Source: Desulfobacterales bacterium
Lineage (GTDB): Bacteria; Desulfobacterota; Dissulfuribacteria; Dissulfuribacterales; JAMONC01
DNA length: 10,494 bases
Direction of reading: 5' to 3'
Assembly (NCBI GenBank): GCA_027066725.1
Contig: JAMONC010000186.1
Coordinates: forward strand, 1-10,494
The position numbers were made by a program, and so were the translations under genes. Shown in pieces: positions 1-7,226 of this stretch (positions are counted from its first letter, which is position 1; each line of letters begins with the position of its first letter). Below the pieces are notes generated by a model that searched no databases, had not been told where the DNA came from, and saw nothing but the letters and a program-made list of their open reading frames with translations.

Positions 1-1
1 C

Positions 2-922
2 AAAACAGTAAGGGTTGTTTTTGATTTAGGACAATTTAAAGGAACAAGAGTTTTTTATTTAGATAATCCTTTTAGAATTGTAGTAGATGTGTTTGGAGAA
101 CACTACGCTTCTTATAAATCTTTAAAAAACTGTATCCCTCCTGGATTAAGAAATTTAGAGAGAGGTAAAAGATTATCTTTAGCTCAACAGTTAGGATTAT
201 GTGTAAGGAGAATAGTTATTGATGCAGGACACGGTGGAAAAGATCCTGGTGCAATAGGCCCTGATGGATTAGAAGAAAAAAATGTTGTTTTAAAAGTGGC
301 TAAAATGTTAGCTCAAATTCTTAAAAAAAGGTTAGGATGTCAGGTAATACTAACTAGATCAAAGGATGTCTTTTTGCCTCTTGAAGAAAGGACAGCTATT
401 GCCAATGCAGATAAAGCAGACCTTTTTATTTCTATTCATGCGAATTCATCCCCAAATCCACATACTAGAGGAGTAGAGACATTTTTTTTAAACTTTGCTC
501 TCGATAAAGATGCTATGCGAGTAGCTGCTAGAGAAAATGCTACTTCAACAAAAAGAATTAGTGATTTACAAAGTATATTAAATGATCTTATGAGAAATAG
601 TAAAATTAGGGAGTCAAAAAGATTGGCACAATATGTGCAGAAAGGTATTATTGATACCCTTAAAAAAAGGTATAAAGGAATAGAAAACTTAGGAGTAAAA
701 CAAGCTCCATTTTTTGTGTTAATAGGTGCTAGAATGCCTGCAATTCTTACTGAAATATCTTTTATAAGTAATAGAATAGAAGAAAAAAGACTAGAGAATA
801 ATCGTTATTTAAATTTAGTTGCTCAAGGTATAGCAAATGGTATTATTAGTTATGTTGAGGCAACAGAAAATGCTTATATTTTGCCTCAAAAATATAAAAG
901 TGAAAGGAGGGCTCAAAAATAA
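2..922 (+). CDS. N-acetylmuramoyl-L-alanine amidase (AMIN + Amidase_3), 5' end outside window
   Basis: Zinc amidase that cuts the amide bond between N-acetylmuramic acid and the stem peptide, acting in the periplasm during septum splitting and wall turnover. The frame is open from base 2. The first ~30 codons read like the end of an AMIN domain (a VVFDLGQ strand, then a DNPFRIVVDV motif), so the GTG at 89 is internal and the true start lies upstream. The Amidase_3 domain follows. Zinc and catalytic residues are all visible, numbered from codon 89: His48 in DAGHGG, Glu62/63 in LEEKN, His117 in SIHAN and Glu222 in TEISFIS. The segment between His117 and Glu222, including SKRLAQ and GVKQAPFFVL, resembles the AmiC-type insertion that can cover the active site, suggesting control by an activator (family knowledge). 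A basic tail follows. The next gene is pal, 147 nt downstream. The family call is strong; assignment to a particular Ami paralogue is not possible. Confidence 0.95.
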   Translation, partial: KTVRVVFDLGQFKGTRVFYLDNPFRIVVDVFGEHYASYKSLKNCIPPGLRNLERGKRLSLAQQLGLCVRRIVIDAGHGGKDPGAIGPDGLEEKNVVLKVAKMLAQILKKRLGCQVILTRSKDVFLPLEERTAIANADKADLFISIHANSSPNPHTRGVETFFLNFALDKDAMRVAARENATSTKRISDLQSILNDLMRNSKIRESKRLAQYVQKGIIDTLKKRYKGIENLGVKQAPFFVLIGARMPAILTEISFISNRIEEKRLENNRYLNLVAQGIANGIISYVEATENAYILPQKYKSERRAQK

Positions 923-1004
923 ATTTTTCTTAATATAAATAAGAAATATTTTTATTTTAGAATGTAAATATGTTGTATTTTTCTTTGTATTTAGTAAACT
1001 AAAG

Positions 1005-1010
1005 TATATT
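1005..1010 (+). promoter_or_regulatory. Candidate -10 box for pal
   Basis: TATATT matches five of six positions of the sigma-70 -10 consensus and lies about 60 nt before the chosen pal start, in a very AT-rich gap. The nearest TTG-containing -35 candidate (TTGTAT at 985-990) leaves only a 14-nt spacer, so the match is incomplete. No hairpin separates the amidase from pal, so read-through from the amidase is equally possible. Confidence 0.25.
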
Positions 1011-1069
1011 CATTTAAGTTGGTAACAAAACCAAGTAATGAAAAAAATAATACTGAAGAGGGGGAGAGC

Positions 1070-1744
1070 ATGCAGAAAGAATTAACTATTAAAATGTCTC
1101 ATTTAGTTGTTGTTGTCTCTGTTTTGTTTTTGTTGGCTATTATAGGAGGTTGTGCTAAAAAGACTATTCCTGTACCACCTACTCAGCCTTCTAGCAATGC
1201 TACATCTATAAATGCTACTTCAGGTAATCAGACAAGTATTAATGCAACAACTAATCAATCTAAATTAAAGACTGAAACATTAAATGCAACAGAAACAAAT
1301 GCTACTTCTATGCCTATAAATGCTACAACAGTGATTGGTACTAATGAGGCAACAAATGCTACACAAAATGAAACTTTTGGAATAAAAATTTCTGAGGGAC
1401 GTACAGATGCACCAATGCTTCCAATTTACTTTGATTTTAATAAATACAACATACGTCCAGATATGGTTCAACGCATGGAAAATAATGCTAAGTTTTTATT
1501 AGCCCATCCAAATATAAAAATCCAAATTCAAGGCAATTGTGATGAGAGAGGAAGTGAAGCATATAACCTTGCACTTGGAGAGAAAAGAGCAGAGGCAGCT
1601 AAAAAATACCTTGTAAATTTAGGAGTAGCTCCTGATAGAATTCAGACAATTTCTTTTGGTAAAGAAAAACCTTTAGATCCTCGTCATTGTCCTGCTGCAT
1701 GGGCAAAGAACAGAAGAGACGATTTTGTAATTATTGGTCAGTAA
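1070..1744 (+). CDS. pal: Peptidoglycan-associated lipoprotein Pal (OmpA-like domain)
   Basis: Outer-membrane lipoprotein that grips peptidoglycan and, in the Tol-Pal system, helps constrict the outer membrane at division. The 224-residue product starts at the ATG at 1070 behind a purine-rich Shine-Dalgarno (GAGGGGGAG, 1058-1066). A TTG at 1019 is in frame but has no ribosome site and would put a hydrophilic extension before the signal peptide. Residues 10-27 form the signal peptide, ending in a lipobox (IGGC, lipidated Cys28). Residues 41-102 are a low-complexity Asn/Ala/Thr/Ser linker with ten N-x-S/T sequons. The OmpA-like domain spans ~118-222 and carries YFDFNKYNIRP, NCDERGS, YNLALGEKRA and WAKNRRDDFV. 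Asp158 and Arg173 sit 15 residues apart, as do the diaminopimelate-binding Asp and Arg of OmpA. Cys157 and Cys207 could pair. No tolB or other Tol gene is adjacent; the upstream neighbour is an amidase. Confidence 0.95.
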   Translation: MQKELTIKMSHLVVVVSVLFLLAIIGGCAKKTIPVPPTQPSSNATSINATSGNQTSINATTNQSKLKTETLNATETNATSMPINATTVIGTNEATNATQNETFGIKISEGRTDAPMLPIYFDFNKYNIRPDMVQRMENNAKFLLAHPNIKIQIQGNCDERGSEAYNLALGEKRAEAAKKYLVNLGVAPDRIQTISFGKEKPLDPRHCPAAWAKNRRDDFVIIGQ

Positions 1745-1771
1745 ATTTTTATAAAACTTTCTCTTGAAACT

Positions 1772-1814
1772 TAAAGCCGCCTTGGTGTACACTCCAAGAC
1801 GGCTTTATTATTTT
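1772..1814 (+). terminator. Rho-independent terminator after pal
   Basis: A GC-rich stem pairs 1773-1785 (AAAGCCGCCTTGG) with 1794-1806 (CCAAGACGGCTTT). It gives 12 pairs with a single C/A mismatch around an 8-nt loop, and one more T-A pair (1772/1807) may extend it. A T-rich tail (TTATTATTTT) follows. It lies 28 nt after the pal stop codon. The start codon of skp is only about 26 nt past the tail. Confidence 0.85.
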
Positions 1815-1839
1815 AGTATTATTGAAAGGAGAGTTAGGT

Positions 1840-2385
1840 ATGTATAGTAAAAGATTTTTTATTTTATTTTTTTCTTTTGTGTTGCTTTTGAGTTTCTCCT
1901 CTTTTTCTTTTGCAAGAGGCGTTAAGATTGCTGTTATAGACATGCAGCAGATTATACAGCAGTCTAATATTGGTAAAGCAACAATTTCTAAATTAAAAGC
2001 GAAATATAGATCCCTTCAAGAAAAACTAAATCAACAGGCTAAAAAGGTGCAACAAGCTCGTCAAGAATTTGAAAAAAAGGCTCCCTTATTAAACAAAGAA
2101 GCAAAACAGAAAGAGGAACAACAAATTTCCAATATGATAAGAGATCTACAGGCTCAACAACAAAATTATCAAATGGAGATGCGCCAGGCAGAACAAGAAG
2201 CTATGAAGCCAATTTTTGCTAAATTAAAGGCTCTTATCCATGATATTGGAAAGAAAAAAGGTTACTCTATTATCTTAGAAAAGAATATGCCAGGCATATA
2301 TTATGTAAGTCCTAAAATAGATATTACAAAGATGATAATAAAGGAACTAAACAAAGAAACTTCTAGCAAAACAAAAAATAAATAG
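1840..2385 (+). CDS. skp: Periplasmic chaperone Skp/OmpH family
   Basis: Periplasmic holdase of the Skp/OmpH family (PF03938), which by family knowledge forms trimers that carry unfolded outer-membrane proteins to the BAM machinery. The ATG at 1840 is chosen because AAGGAG at 1826-1831 lies 8 nt upstream; an in-frame TTG at 1822 would precede that site. The 181-residue protein has a Phe/Leu-rich signal peptide (residues ~5-24, probable cleavage after SFSFA). A core strand follows (VKIAVIDMQQIIQQS, the usual Skp opening), then a long Gln/Lys/Glu-rich coiled coil (~45-125) and the closing segment (GYSIILEKNMPGIYYVSP), ending in a Lys-rich tail. skp genes usually sit beside bamA and lpxD. Here it lies between pal and transketolase, so only the sequence supports the call. 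It probably shares a transcript with transketolase, which begins 18 nt downstream. Confidence 0.9.
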   Translation: MYSKRFFILFFSFVLLLSFSSFSFARGVKIAVIDMQQIIQQSNIGKATISKLKAKYRSLQEKLNQQAKKVQQARQEFEKKAPLLNKEAKQKEEQQISNMIRDLQAQQQNYQMEMRQAEQEAMKPIFAKLKALIHDIGKKKGYSIILEKNMPGIYYVSPKIDITKMIIKELNKETSSKTKNK

Positions 2386-2403
2386 GAAGTAGGTGTTGTA
2401 AAA

Positions 2404-4344
2404 ATGTTTAGAGTAGACTTAATTAACCAAGTACAATTAACAGAGGAGCAAAAAAATACTTTACATCAGATGTGGAGAAGATGTGCCAAAAGAATTATTT
2501 TGGCAACTACTCTTGCAGGAAGCGGCCATCCAGGAGGTTCTCTTTCTGCTCTTCATAGTCTTTTAACTCTTTATTCTACAATAAGGCATGATCCTAAGGA
2601 ACCTAAACTCAAAGACAGGGATAGGGTTATTGTAAGTATGGGGCATATTTCCCCTGCTGTTTATAGTGTCCTTTGTGAATTTGGTTATATAAGTGAGGAA
2701 GAATTTTTATGTGAGTTTAGACAAGCGGGTTCTAGGTTTGCTGGGCATGTTGAACAAAGTGTTCCTGGTGTTGAGTGGAATACAGGAAACCTTGGACAGG
2801 GGCTTTCTGCAGGCTGTGGCTTTGCCCTTGCACTTAAAAGGCTTGGGATAGATGCAAAAACTTTTGTATTAATGGGTGATGGCGAACAGCAAAAGGGTCA
2901 GGTATGTGAGGCAAGAAGATTTGCTACAAAGTTTGAGTTATCAAATCTTATATGTCTAGTAGATAGAAATCATCTACAGATAGGTGGTGTAACTGAAGAT
3001 GTAATGCCTGTAAAAGTTAGAGAGGAATACCAGGCATCAGGTTGGAATGTTATTTATGTTCCAAATGGAAATGATTTTGATCAACTCCTTGATGCAATAA
3101 AGGATGCTTATACAGGAAATACCCTTATCCCAGAAAGACCGACTGTATTAGTTTTAAGAACTATAATGGGTAAAGGGATTCCTTTTATGGAAAATTTAGC
3201 CAAATATCATGGCTCACCTCTAAAGCCTGATCAAGCAAAAGAAGCTTTAGCTATACTTGGTTTTGATCCTAAAGAGCTTGATGATTGGTTAATAAAAAGG
3301 AAGTCTTATGAAATAGTTCCTTGTAAAGAGCAACTGTCTACACCTCAAATCCAGATAGATCCTTCAGAACCAATACTTTATGATGCAGATACAAAGACAG
3401 ACTGCAGGTCTGCTTATGGTAATGCGCTTAAGAGCCTTGCTGAGGCTAACAATAAGAACTCAATTAAGATATTAGGTTTTAGTTGTGATCTTGAAGGTTC
3501 CGTTAAGATGCAAGGCTTTCATCAGGTAAGTCCTGATGCTTTTATTGAATGTGGGATACAGGAACATCATGCTGCAACCTGTGCTGGTGCTGCATCAAAA
3601 GAGGGTTTAGTTTGTTTCTTTAGCACTTTTGGTGTCTTTGCTGTTTCAGAGACATATAATCAGCACAGATTGAACGATTTAAATGGTACAGCTATAAAGA
3701 TTGTTTCTACTCATTTAGGGCTTGATGTTGGCGAGGATGGTCCTACACATCAGTGTATTGACTATTTAGGGTTATTAAATAACCTTTTTGGTTTTTCTAT
3801 TTTTATGCCAGCAGATCCTAACCAGACAGACAGAATTGTTCGTTATATTGCTACTCAACCAGGTAATTTCTTTGTTGGTATGGGAAGGTCAAAGCTTCCT
3901 ATAGTAAAAGATGAAGATGGAAGACCTTTTTTCAATAAAGACTATAAATTTGTACCAGGTAAAGCAGATATCTTAAGATATGGTGATGATCTTTCTTTTA
4001 TTACTTATGGTTCCTTAGTGACACAAGTATTAGAAGCTCATGAGATATTAAAAGAAAAAGGAATAAAAGCTCAAGTTATAAATATGGCTTCTTTAAAACC
4101 TATTGATGAAAAAGCAATTATAGAAGCAGCTAAGAAAGGTCCTATTATAACTGTTGAAGATCATATTGCTAAGACAGGTTTAGGTTCATTAGTTGCTCAG
4201 GTTTTAATAAAAAATTCAATAATTACAAAATTAGTTACATGTGGTGTTGAAAAGTATGGTTCTTCAGGAAAGCCTATAGATCTTTATAGAGAGCAAGGAT
4301 TAGATGCCCAATCTTTAGCTAAAAAGGCCATGGAGATACTTTAA
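2404..4344 (+). CDS. tkt: Transketolase (single-chain)
   Basis: Cytoplasmic thiamine-diphosphate enzyme that moves two-carbon ketol units between sugar phosphates in the non-oxidative pentose phosphate pathway, supplying ribose-5-phosphate and erythrose-4-phosphate. At 646 residues it is close to ordinary bacterial transketolases, not the split archaeal form. The N-terminal domain (~1-300) has GSGHPGG with His42, the NTGNLGQGLSAG loop (126-137), the diphosphate/Mg site GDGEQQKGQ (158-166) ending at Asn189, and GKGIPFMEN (256-264). The pyrimidine domain (~335-500) has the catalytic Glu387 in GIQEHH and GEDGPTHQ (443-450) with an active-site His449. A C-terminal transketolase domain (~520-640) follows. 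GEDGPTHQ and overall length favour transketolase over DXP synthase. An AGGTG stretch at 2391-2395 is the likely ribosome site. The stop codon faces that of the opposing lipoprotein gene across five bases with no hairpin. Confidence 0.95.
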   Translation: MFRVDLINQVQLTEEQKNTLHQMWRRCAKRIILATTLAGSGHPGGSLSALHSLLTLYSTIRHDPKEPKLKDRDRVIVSMGHISPAVYSVLCEFGYISEEEFLCEFRQAGSRFAGHVEQSVPGVEWNTGNLGQGLSAGCGFALALKRLGIDAKTFVLMGDGEQQKGQVCEARRFATKFELSNLICLVDRNHLQIGGVTEDVMPVKVREEYQASGWNVIYVPNGNDFDQLLDAIKDAYTGNTLIPERPTVLVLRTIMGKGIPFMENLAKYHGSPLKPDQAKEALAILGFDPKELDDWLIKRKSYEIVPCKEQLSTPQIQIDPSEPILYDADTKTDCRSAYGNALKSLAEANNKNSIKILGFSCDLEGSVKMQGFHQVSPDAFIECGIQEHHAATCAGAASKEGLVCFFSTFGVFAVSETYNQHRLNDLNGTAIKIVSTHLGLDVGEDGPTHQCIDYLGLLNNLFGFSIFMPADPNQTDRIVRYIATQPGNFFVGMGRSKLPIVKDEDGRPFFNKDYKFVPGKADILRYGDDLSFITYGSLVTQVLEAHEILKEKGIKAQVINMASLKPIDEKAIIEAAKKGPIITVEDHIAKTGLGSLVAQVLIKNSIITKLVTCGVEKYGSSGKPIDLYREQGLDAQSLAKKAMEIL

Positions 4345-4349
4345 TGGTT

Positions 4350-4763
4350 TTAGAAAGGAGGCGGATTGTTCTTTTTAGGAAGAGCAATAACGTCTCCTTC
4401 TATTATATATGTTTTATGTAACCAAAAAGGTGCTGTTATAATCCCAAACATAGCCTGCCATACACTATAATAGCCTTTTATAGTTAAATTTATTACTCCA
4501 TCTCCATGATTTTTTAATATTTCTTTAGAAACTATTTTATTGATATTAAGGGGGCTCCAACAGATAAGTCCAAAAAGACCATAATCTGCACTAGTTGAAT
4601 CTTTAAAATGTTTAAGAACTATCGCATTTAGTTGATTGCCCAGGTTCATACAAACAGGCTTATTAAATTGAGTCAGATTAATATTTACCCTTGCACAACT
4701 ACATAAAGTTATTAAATAGAAACAAATAACTAAAATAGTCTTTAAAATAGTTCTTTTTTTCAT
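4350..4763 (-). CDS. Small predicted lipoprotein, function unknown
   Basis: I do not recognise the family. The 137-residue product begins with a classic lipoprotein signal: KKR, a hydrophobic stretch (residues 6-20) and a lipobox LCSC that lipidates Cys23. Ala24 follows, so inner-membrane retention is not indicated and an outer-membrane location is likely. The mature part is short. It has a Gly/hydrophobic stretch (YGLFGLICWSPLNI), then GDGVINLTIKGYYS, then an aromatic hydrophobic run (AMFGIITAPFWLH) and a closing strand (YIIEGDVIAL). The Pro-rich tail ends PPPF. The layout loosely recalls small Bor- or TRL-type surface lipoproteins, but I see no diagnostic motif. It starts 17 nt after acyP behind a weak AAGAG ribosome site and is probably the last gene of the ligA-acyP transcript. 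Reality as a gene is supported by the signal peptide and tight spacing. Confidence 0.8.
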   Translation of the reverse strand: MKKRTILKTILVICFYLITLCSCARVNINLTQFNKPVCMNLGNQLNAIVLKHFKDSTSADYGLFGLICWSPLNINKIVSKEILKNHGDGVINLTIKGYYSVWQAMFGIITAPFWLHKTYIIEGDVIALPKKNNPPPF

Positions 4764-4780
4764 AATAAATCTCTTAAGTT

Positions 4781-5068
4781 TTAAACCGTGTATCTTATTT
4801 CAAAATCGTCAAATTCACCTGTTGGTTCTTCTTCTTGTACTAAAACTTCTTCAACTTTTGCATAAGGGGGTCCATCCCAACACCATGAGATAAGTTTTTT
4901 TATAGCTTCTTCACTTCCTTCTGCAACAAGTTCCACCCTACCATCACGCAGATTTCTAACCCAACCAGTAAGTCCGAGCCTTTTTGCCTCATCCCTTGTA
5001 GATGCTCTATAAAATACCCCTTGAACCCTTCCAGAAATAAGTGCTCTGATTCTTTTTTCTGGTTTCAT
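4781..5068 (-). CDS. acyP: Acylphosphatase
   Basis: Small cytoplasmic enzyme of the acylphosphatase family (PF00708) that hydrolyses the carboxyl-phosphate bond of acyl phosphates such as acetyl phosphate or 1,3-bisphosphoglycerate. The 95-residue length is normal. The signature GRVQGVFYR places the catalytic Arg at residue 21. The second signature (GLTGWVRNLRDGRVE) places the catalytic Asn at residue 39. The usual VEGSEEAIKKLISW-like helix (here with VAEGSEEA) and a C-terminal strand (FEIRYTV) follow. The ATG overlaps the ligA stop codon by four bases (ATGA), and the ribosome site AAGGAGGA (plus-strand 5078-5085) lies inside the end of ligA. Translation is therefore probably coupled to ligA. 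The biochemical role of acylphosphatases in bacteria is often unclear, so the physiological substrate is not inferred. Confidence 0.95.
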   Translation of the reverse strand: MKPEKRIRALISGRVQGVFYRASTRDEAKRLGLTGWVRNLRDGRVELVAEGSEEAIKKLISWCWDGPPYAKVEEVLVQEEEPTGEFDDFEIRYTV

Positions 5069-7182
5069 TTTAGTAACTCCTCCTTACCGATCATTTTTAG
5101 AAATTCTTGTTCATTTATAATCTTTATCCCAAGTTTTTTTGCCTTCTCAAGTTTTGATCCTGGTTTTTCTCCAACAACAAGATAATCCAATTTTTTACTT
5201 ACACTAGAGGCTACTCTACCCCCAAGCTCTATTACAATGTCTTTTGCCTCTTGTCTTGTCATAGATTTTAGTGCACCAGTAAATAAAAAACTTTTTCCTT
5301 CAAGTGATATCTTTTGATATTCTTGTGTCTCCTTATTATTAAAAAATTCTCCTTGAAATAGCTCATGGGTTTTTGTCTTTATTTCTTTTGGACTCTGGGC
5401 ACTTTTTACACCTAATTCCTTTAACTCTTTAATTAATTCTATATTTTTAGGATCAGAAAACCATTTTTTTATAGATGTAGCTACTTCTGGTCCAATGCCT
5501 TCTATTTTTAGAAGTTCTTGTTCACTTGCCTTTGAAAGTGCATCTAAAGATCCAAAGTGTCTTGCAAGAAGTTGAGCTGTTACCTCTCCAACATGTCTTA
5601 TCCCTAATGCGTAAATGAGTTTTGAAAGAGGTCTGTTTTTGCTTTTTTCTATCTCATCTAAAAGATTTTTTGCCGATTTTTCTGCAAAGCGCTCCAATGA
5701 AGTAAGATCACTTAGTTGAAGCTTGTATATATCAGAGACTTTTCTTACAAGTCCTGCTGTAACAAGTTGTTCTGCTACCTTACTACCAAGCCCTTCTATA
5801 TTCATTGCTCCTTTGCTTGCAAAATGAATAATAGAGCGTACAAGTCTAGGAAAACAATCGGGATTTGGACAACGCCATACAGCTTCACCTGGTTTCTTAG
5901 TAAGCTTTGAACCACATACAGGACAGGTATCTGGCATCTTAAATTCTTTTTCATTTCCTGTCCTTCTTTCTTTTAAGACCTTAACAACCTCTGGTATAAC
6001 ATCTCCAGCTCTTTGAATAATAACCCAATCACCAATTCTTATATCTTTTCTACGTATTTCATCTTCATTATGTAAAGTAGCTCTTCTTACAATAACACCT
6101 CCTACACGTACAGGTTCCATAACTGCTACAGGGGTAACAGCACCAGTACGCCCCACACTTAAAAGTATATCAACAATTCTTGTAATAGCTTTTTCTGCTG
6201 CAAACTTATAAGCAATAGCCCATCTAGGGCTACGGGCTTTTTGTCCTAATAACTCTTGGAGTTTTAAATCATTTACCTTTATTACAATACCATCTATTTG
6301 ATAATCAAGATTATCTCTTATCTTTGCTATTTCATGATGATATTTTATAGCAGCCTCTATTCCTTTAACCTTTTTTATAAGGCCATTTATTTTTAATCCC
6401 CATTTTTTTAAAGAATTTAAAATCTCCCACTGAGATTTAAATTCATAACCTTTTACCAATCCAATACCATAAAAGAAGATATCAAGTGGTCTTGAGGCTG
6501 TTATTGAAGGATCTAATTGTCTTAAGGAACCTGCAGCAGCATTCCTTGGGTTTGCAAAAGGGGGCTCTCCTTTTTCTATTCTTTCTTTATTTAGTTCTTC
6601 AAAGCCCTTTTTATTCATAAATACTTCACCACGAGCCTCGATTAACTCAGGAATCGGTAGCTCTTGATCTATTAATCTTAAAGGTATTGATCTAATAGTT
6701 CTTAGATTTGGAGTAACATCTTCACCAACATAGCCATCCCCTCTTGTTGAGCCTTTTACAAAGATTCCTTTTTCATATACCAATTCTACTGCAAGACCGT
6801 CCATTTTAGGCTCAACTGTATATTCTATATCTTCATTTAAATTAAGTTGTCTTTTTATGCGTTCATCAAAGTCTTTAACCTCTTGTTCACTAAATGCATC
6901 ATCAAGGCTCAGCATTGGAACAGAGTGCTCAACAGGTAGAAACCCTTCAGCAGGAGGAGCCCCTACTCTTTGAGTGGGAGAATCAGGAGTTATAAGTTCT
7001 GGGTATTGTTCTTCTAAGCGCTTTAATTCGCGCATTAAGGCATCATATTCTTCATCAGATATTACAGGATCATCAAGCACATAGTATCTATAATTATGAT
7101 AGTTTATTTCTTTTCTAAGTTCCTCGATCCTTTTTTGTATTTCTTTTGGGATATGTTTGTTTTTTTGGGTCTTGTTAGACAT
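5065..7182 (-). CDS. ligA: NAD-dependent DNA ligase LigA
   Basis: Seals nicks in duplex DNA during replication and repair, using NAD+ as the adenylate donor. The 705-residue protein has every expected domain. The Ia NAD-binding region (~15-75) includes HNYRYYVLDDPVISDEEYD. The adenylation domain (~76-325) has catalytic Lys126 in EPKMDG and later NPRNAAAGSLRQLD and DGIVIKV. The OB fold (~326-405) contains VGRTGAVTPVA and ATLHNEDEI. A four-Cys zinc finger uses Cys420, 423, 438 and 443. Helix-hairpin-helix repeats (~455-595) come next, then a BRCT domain (~626-705) starting LEGKSFLFTGAL. It is slightly longer than the ~670 typical of the family, from a short N-terminal Lys-rich extension and a polar linker (~593-625) before BRCT. 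The ATG is preceded by GAGGGG (plus-strand 7187-7192). It probably heads a ligA-acyP-lipoprotein transcript. Confidence 0.98.
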   Translation of the reverse strand: MSNKTQKNKHIPKEIQKRIEELRKEINYHNYRYYVLDDPVISDEEYDALMRELKRLEEQYPELITPDSPTQRVGAPPAEGFLPVEHSVPMLSLDDAFSEQEVKDFDERIKRQLNLNEDIEYTVEPKMDGLAVELVYEKGIFVKGSTRGDGYVGEDVTPNLRTIRSIPLRLIDQELPIPELIEARGEVFMNKKGFEELNKERIEKGEPPFANPRNAAAGSLRQLDPSITASRPLDIFFYGIGLVKGYEFKSQWEILNSLKKWGLKINGLIKKVKGIEAAIKYHHEIAKIRDNLDYQIDGIVIKVNDLKLQELLGQKARSPRWAIAYKFAAEKAITRIVDILLSVGRTGAVTPVAVMEPVRVGGVIVRRATLHNEDEIRRKDIRIGDWVIIQRAGDVIPEVVKVLKERRTGNEKEFKMPDTCPVCGSKLTKKPGEAVWRCPNPDCFPRLVRSIIHFASKGAMNIEGLGSKVAEQLVTAGLVRKVSDIYKLQLSDLTSLERFAEKSAKNLLDEIEKSKNRPLSKLIYALGIRHVGEVTAQLLARHFGSLDALSKASEQELLKIEGIGPEVATSIKKWFSDPKNIELIKELKELGVKSAQSPKEIKTKTHELFQGEFFNNKETQEYQKISLEGKSFLFTGALKSMTRQEAKDIVIELGGRVASSVSKKLDYLVVGEKPGSKLEKAKKLGIKIINEQEFLKMIGKEELLK

Positions 7183-7202
7183 CTTTCCCCTCGTAAAAAT
7201 GA

Positions 7203-7208
7203 ATTATA
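7203..7208 (-). promoter_or_regulatory. Candidate -10 box for the ligA operon
   Basis: On the minus strand this reads TATAAT, a perfect sigma-70 -10 box, 20 nt upstream of the ligA ATG. The expected start of transcription would fall near 7196, just before the GAGGGG ribosome site, giving a leader of about 13-15 nt. The position 17 nt upstream (minus ATCTTT, plus 7226-7231) is a poor -35 box, so strength or an activator need cannot be judged. Confidence 0.45.
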
Positions 7209-7226
7209 GTTTTTTATTCTAAGATA

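Noticed and set aside
89..91. GTG at 89 as the start of the amidase
   Set aside because: The frame stays open to base 2 and the upstream codons match the end of an AMIN domain, so the gene is cut by the window edge.
1019..1069. TTG at 1019 as the start of pal, giving a 17-residue longer N-terminus
   Set aside because: No ribosome site precedes it, and it would place a hydrophilic stretch before the lipoprotein signal. The ATG at 1070 has a purine-rich Shine-Dalgarno and gives a normal signal peptide.
1280..1471. Open frame antisense to the pal linker
   Set aside because: It exists because the NAT-rich repeat avoids stops in that frame; the peptide has no plausible fold and no ribosome site was seen.
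1822..1839. TTG at 1822 as the start of skp
   Set aside because: The AAGGAG site at 1826-1831 lies after it and is well spaced for the ATG at 1840.
4354..4368. Perfect Shine-Dalgarno (AAAGGAGG) followed by TTG on the plus strand after tkt, suggesting a small gene
   Set aside because: The plus-strand frame stops after a few dozen codons and lies inside the lipoprotein gene. The AAAGGAGG is the complement of its Pro-rich C-terminal codons.
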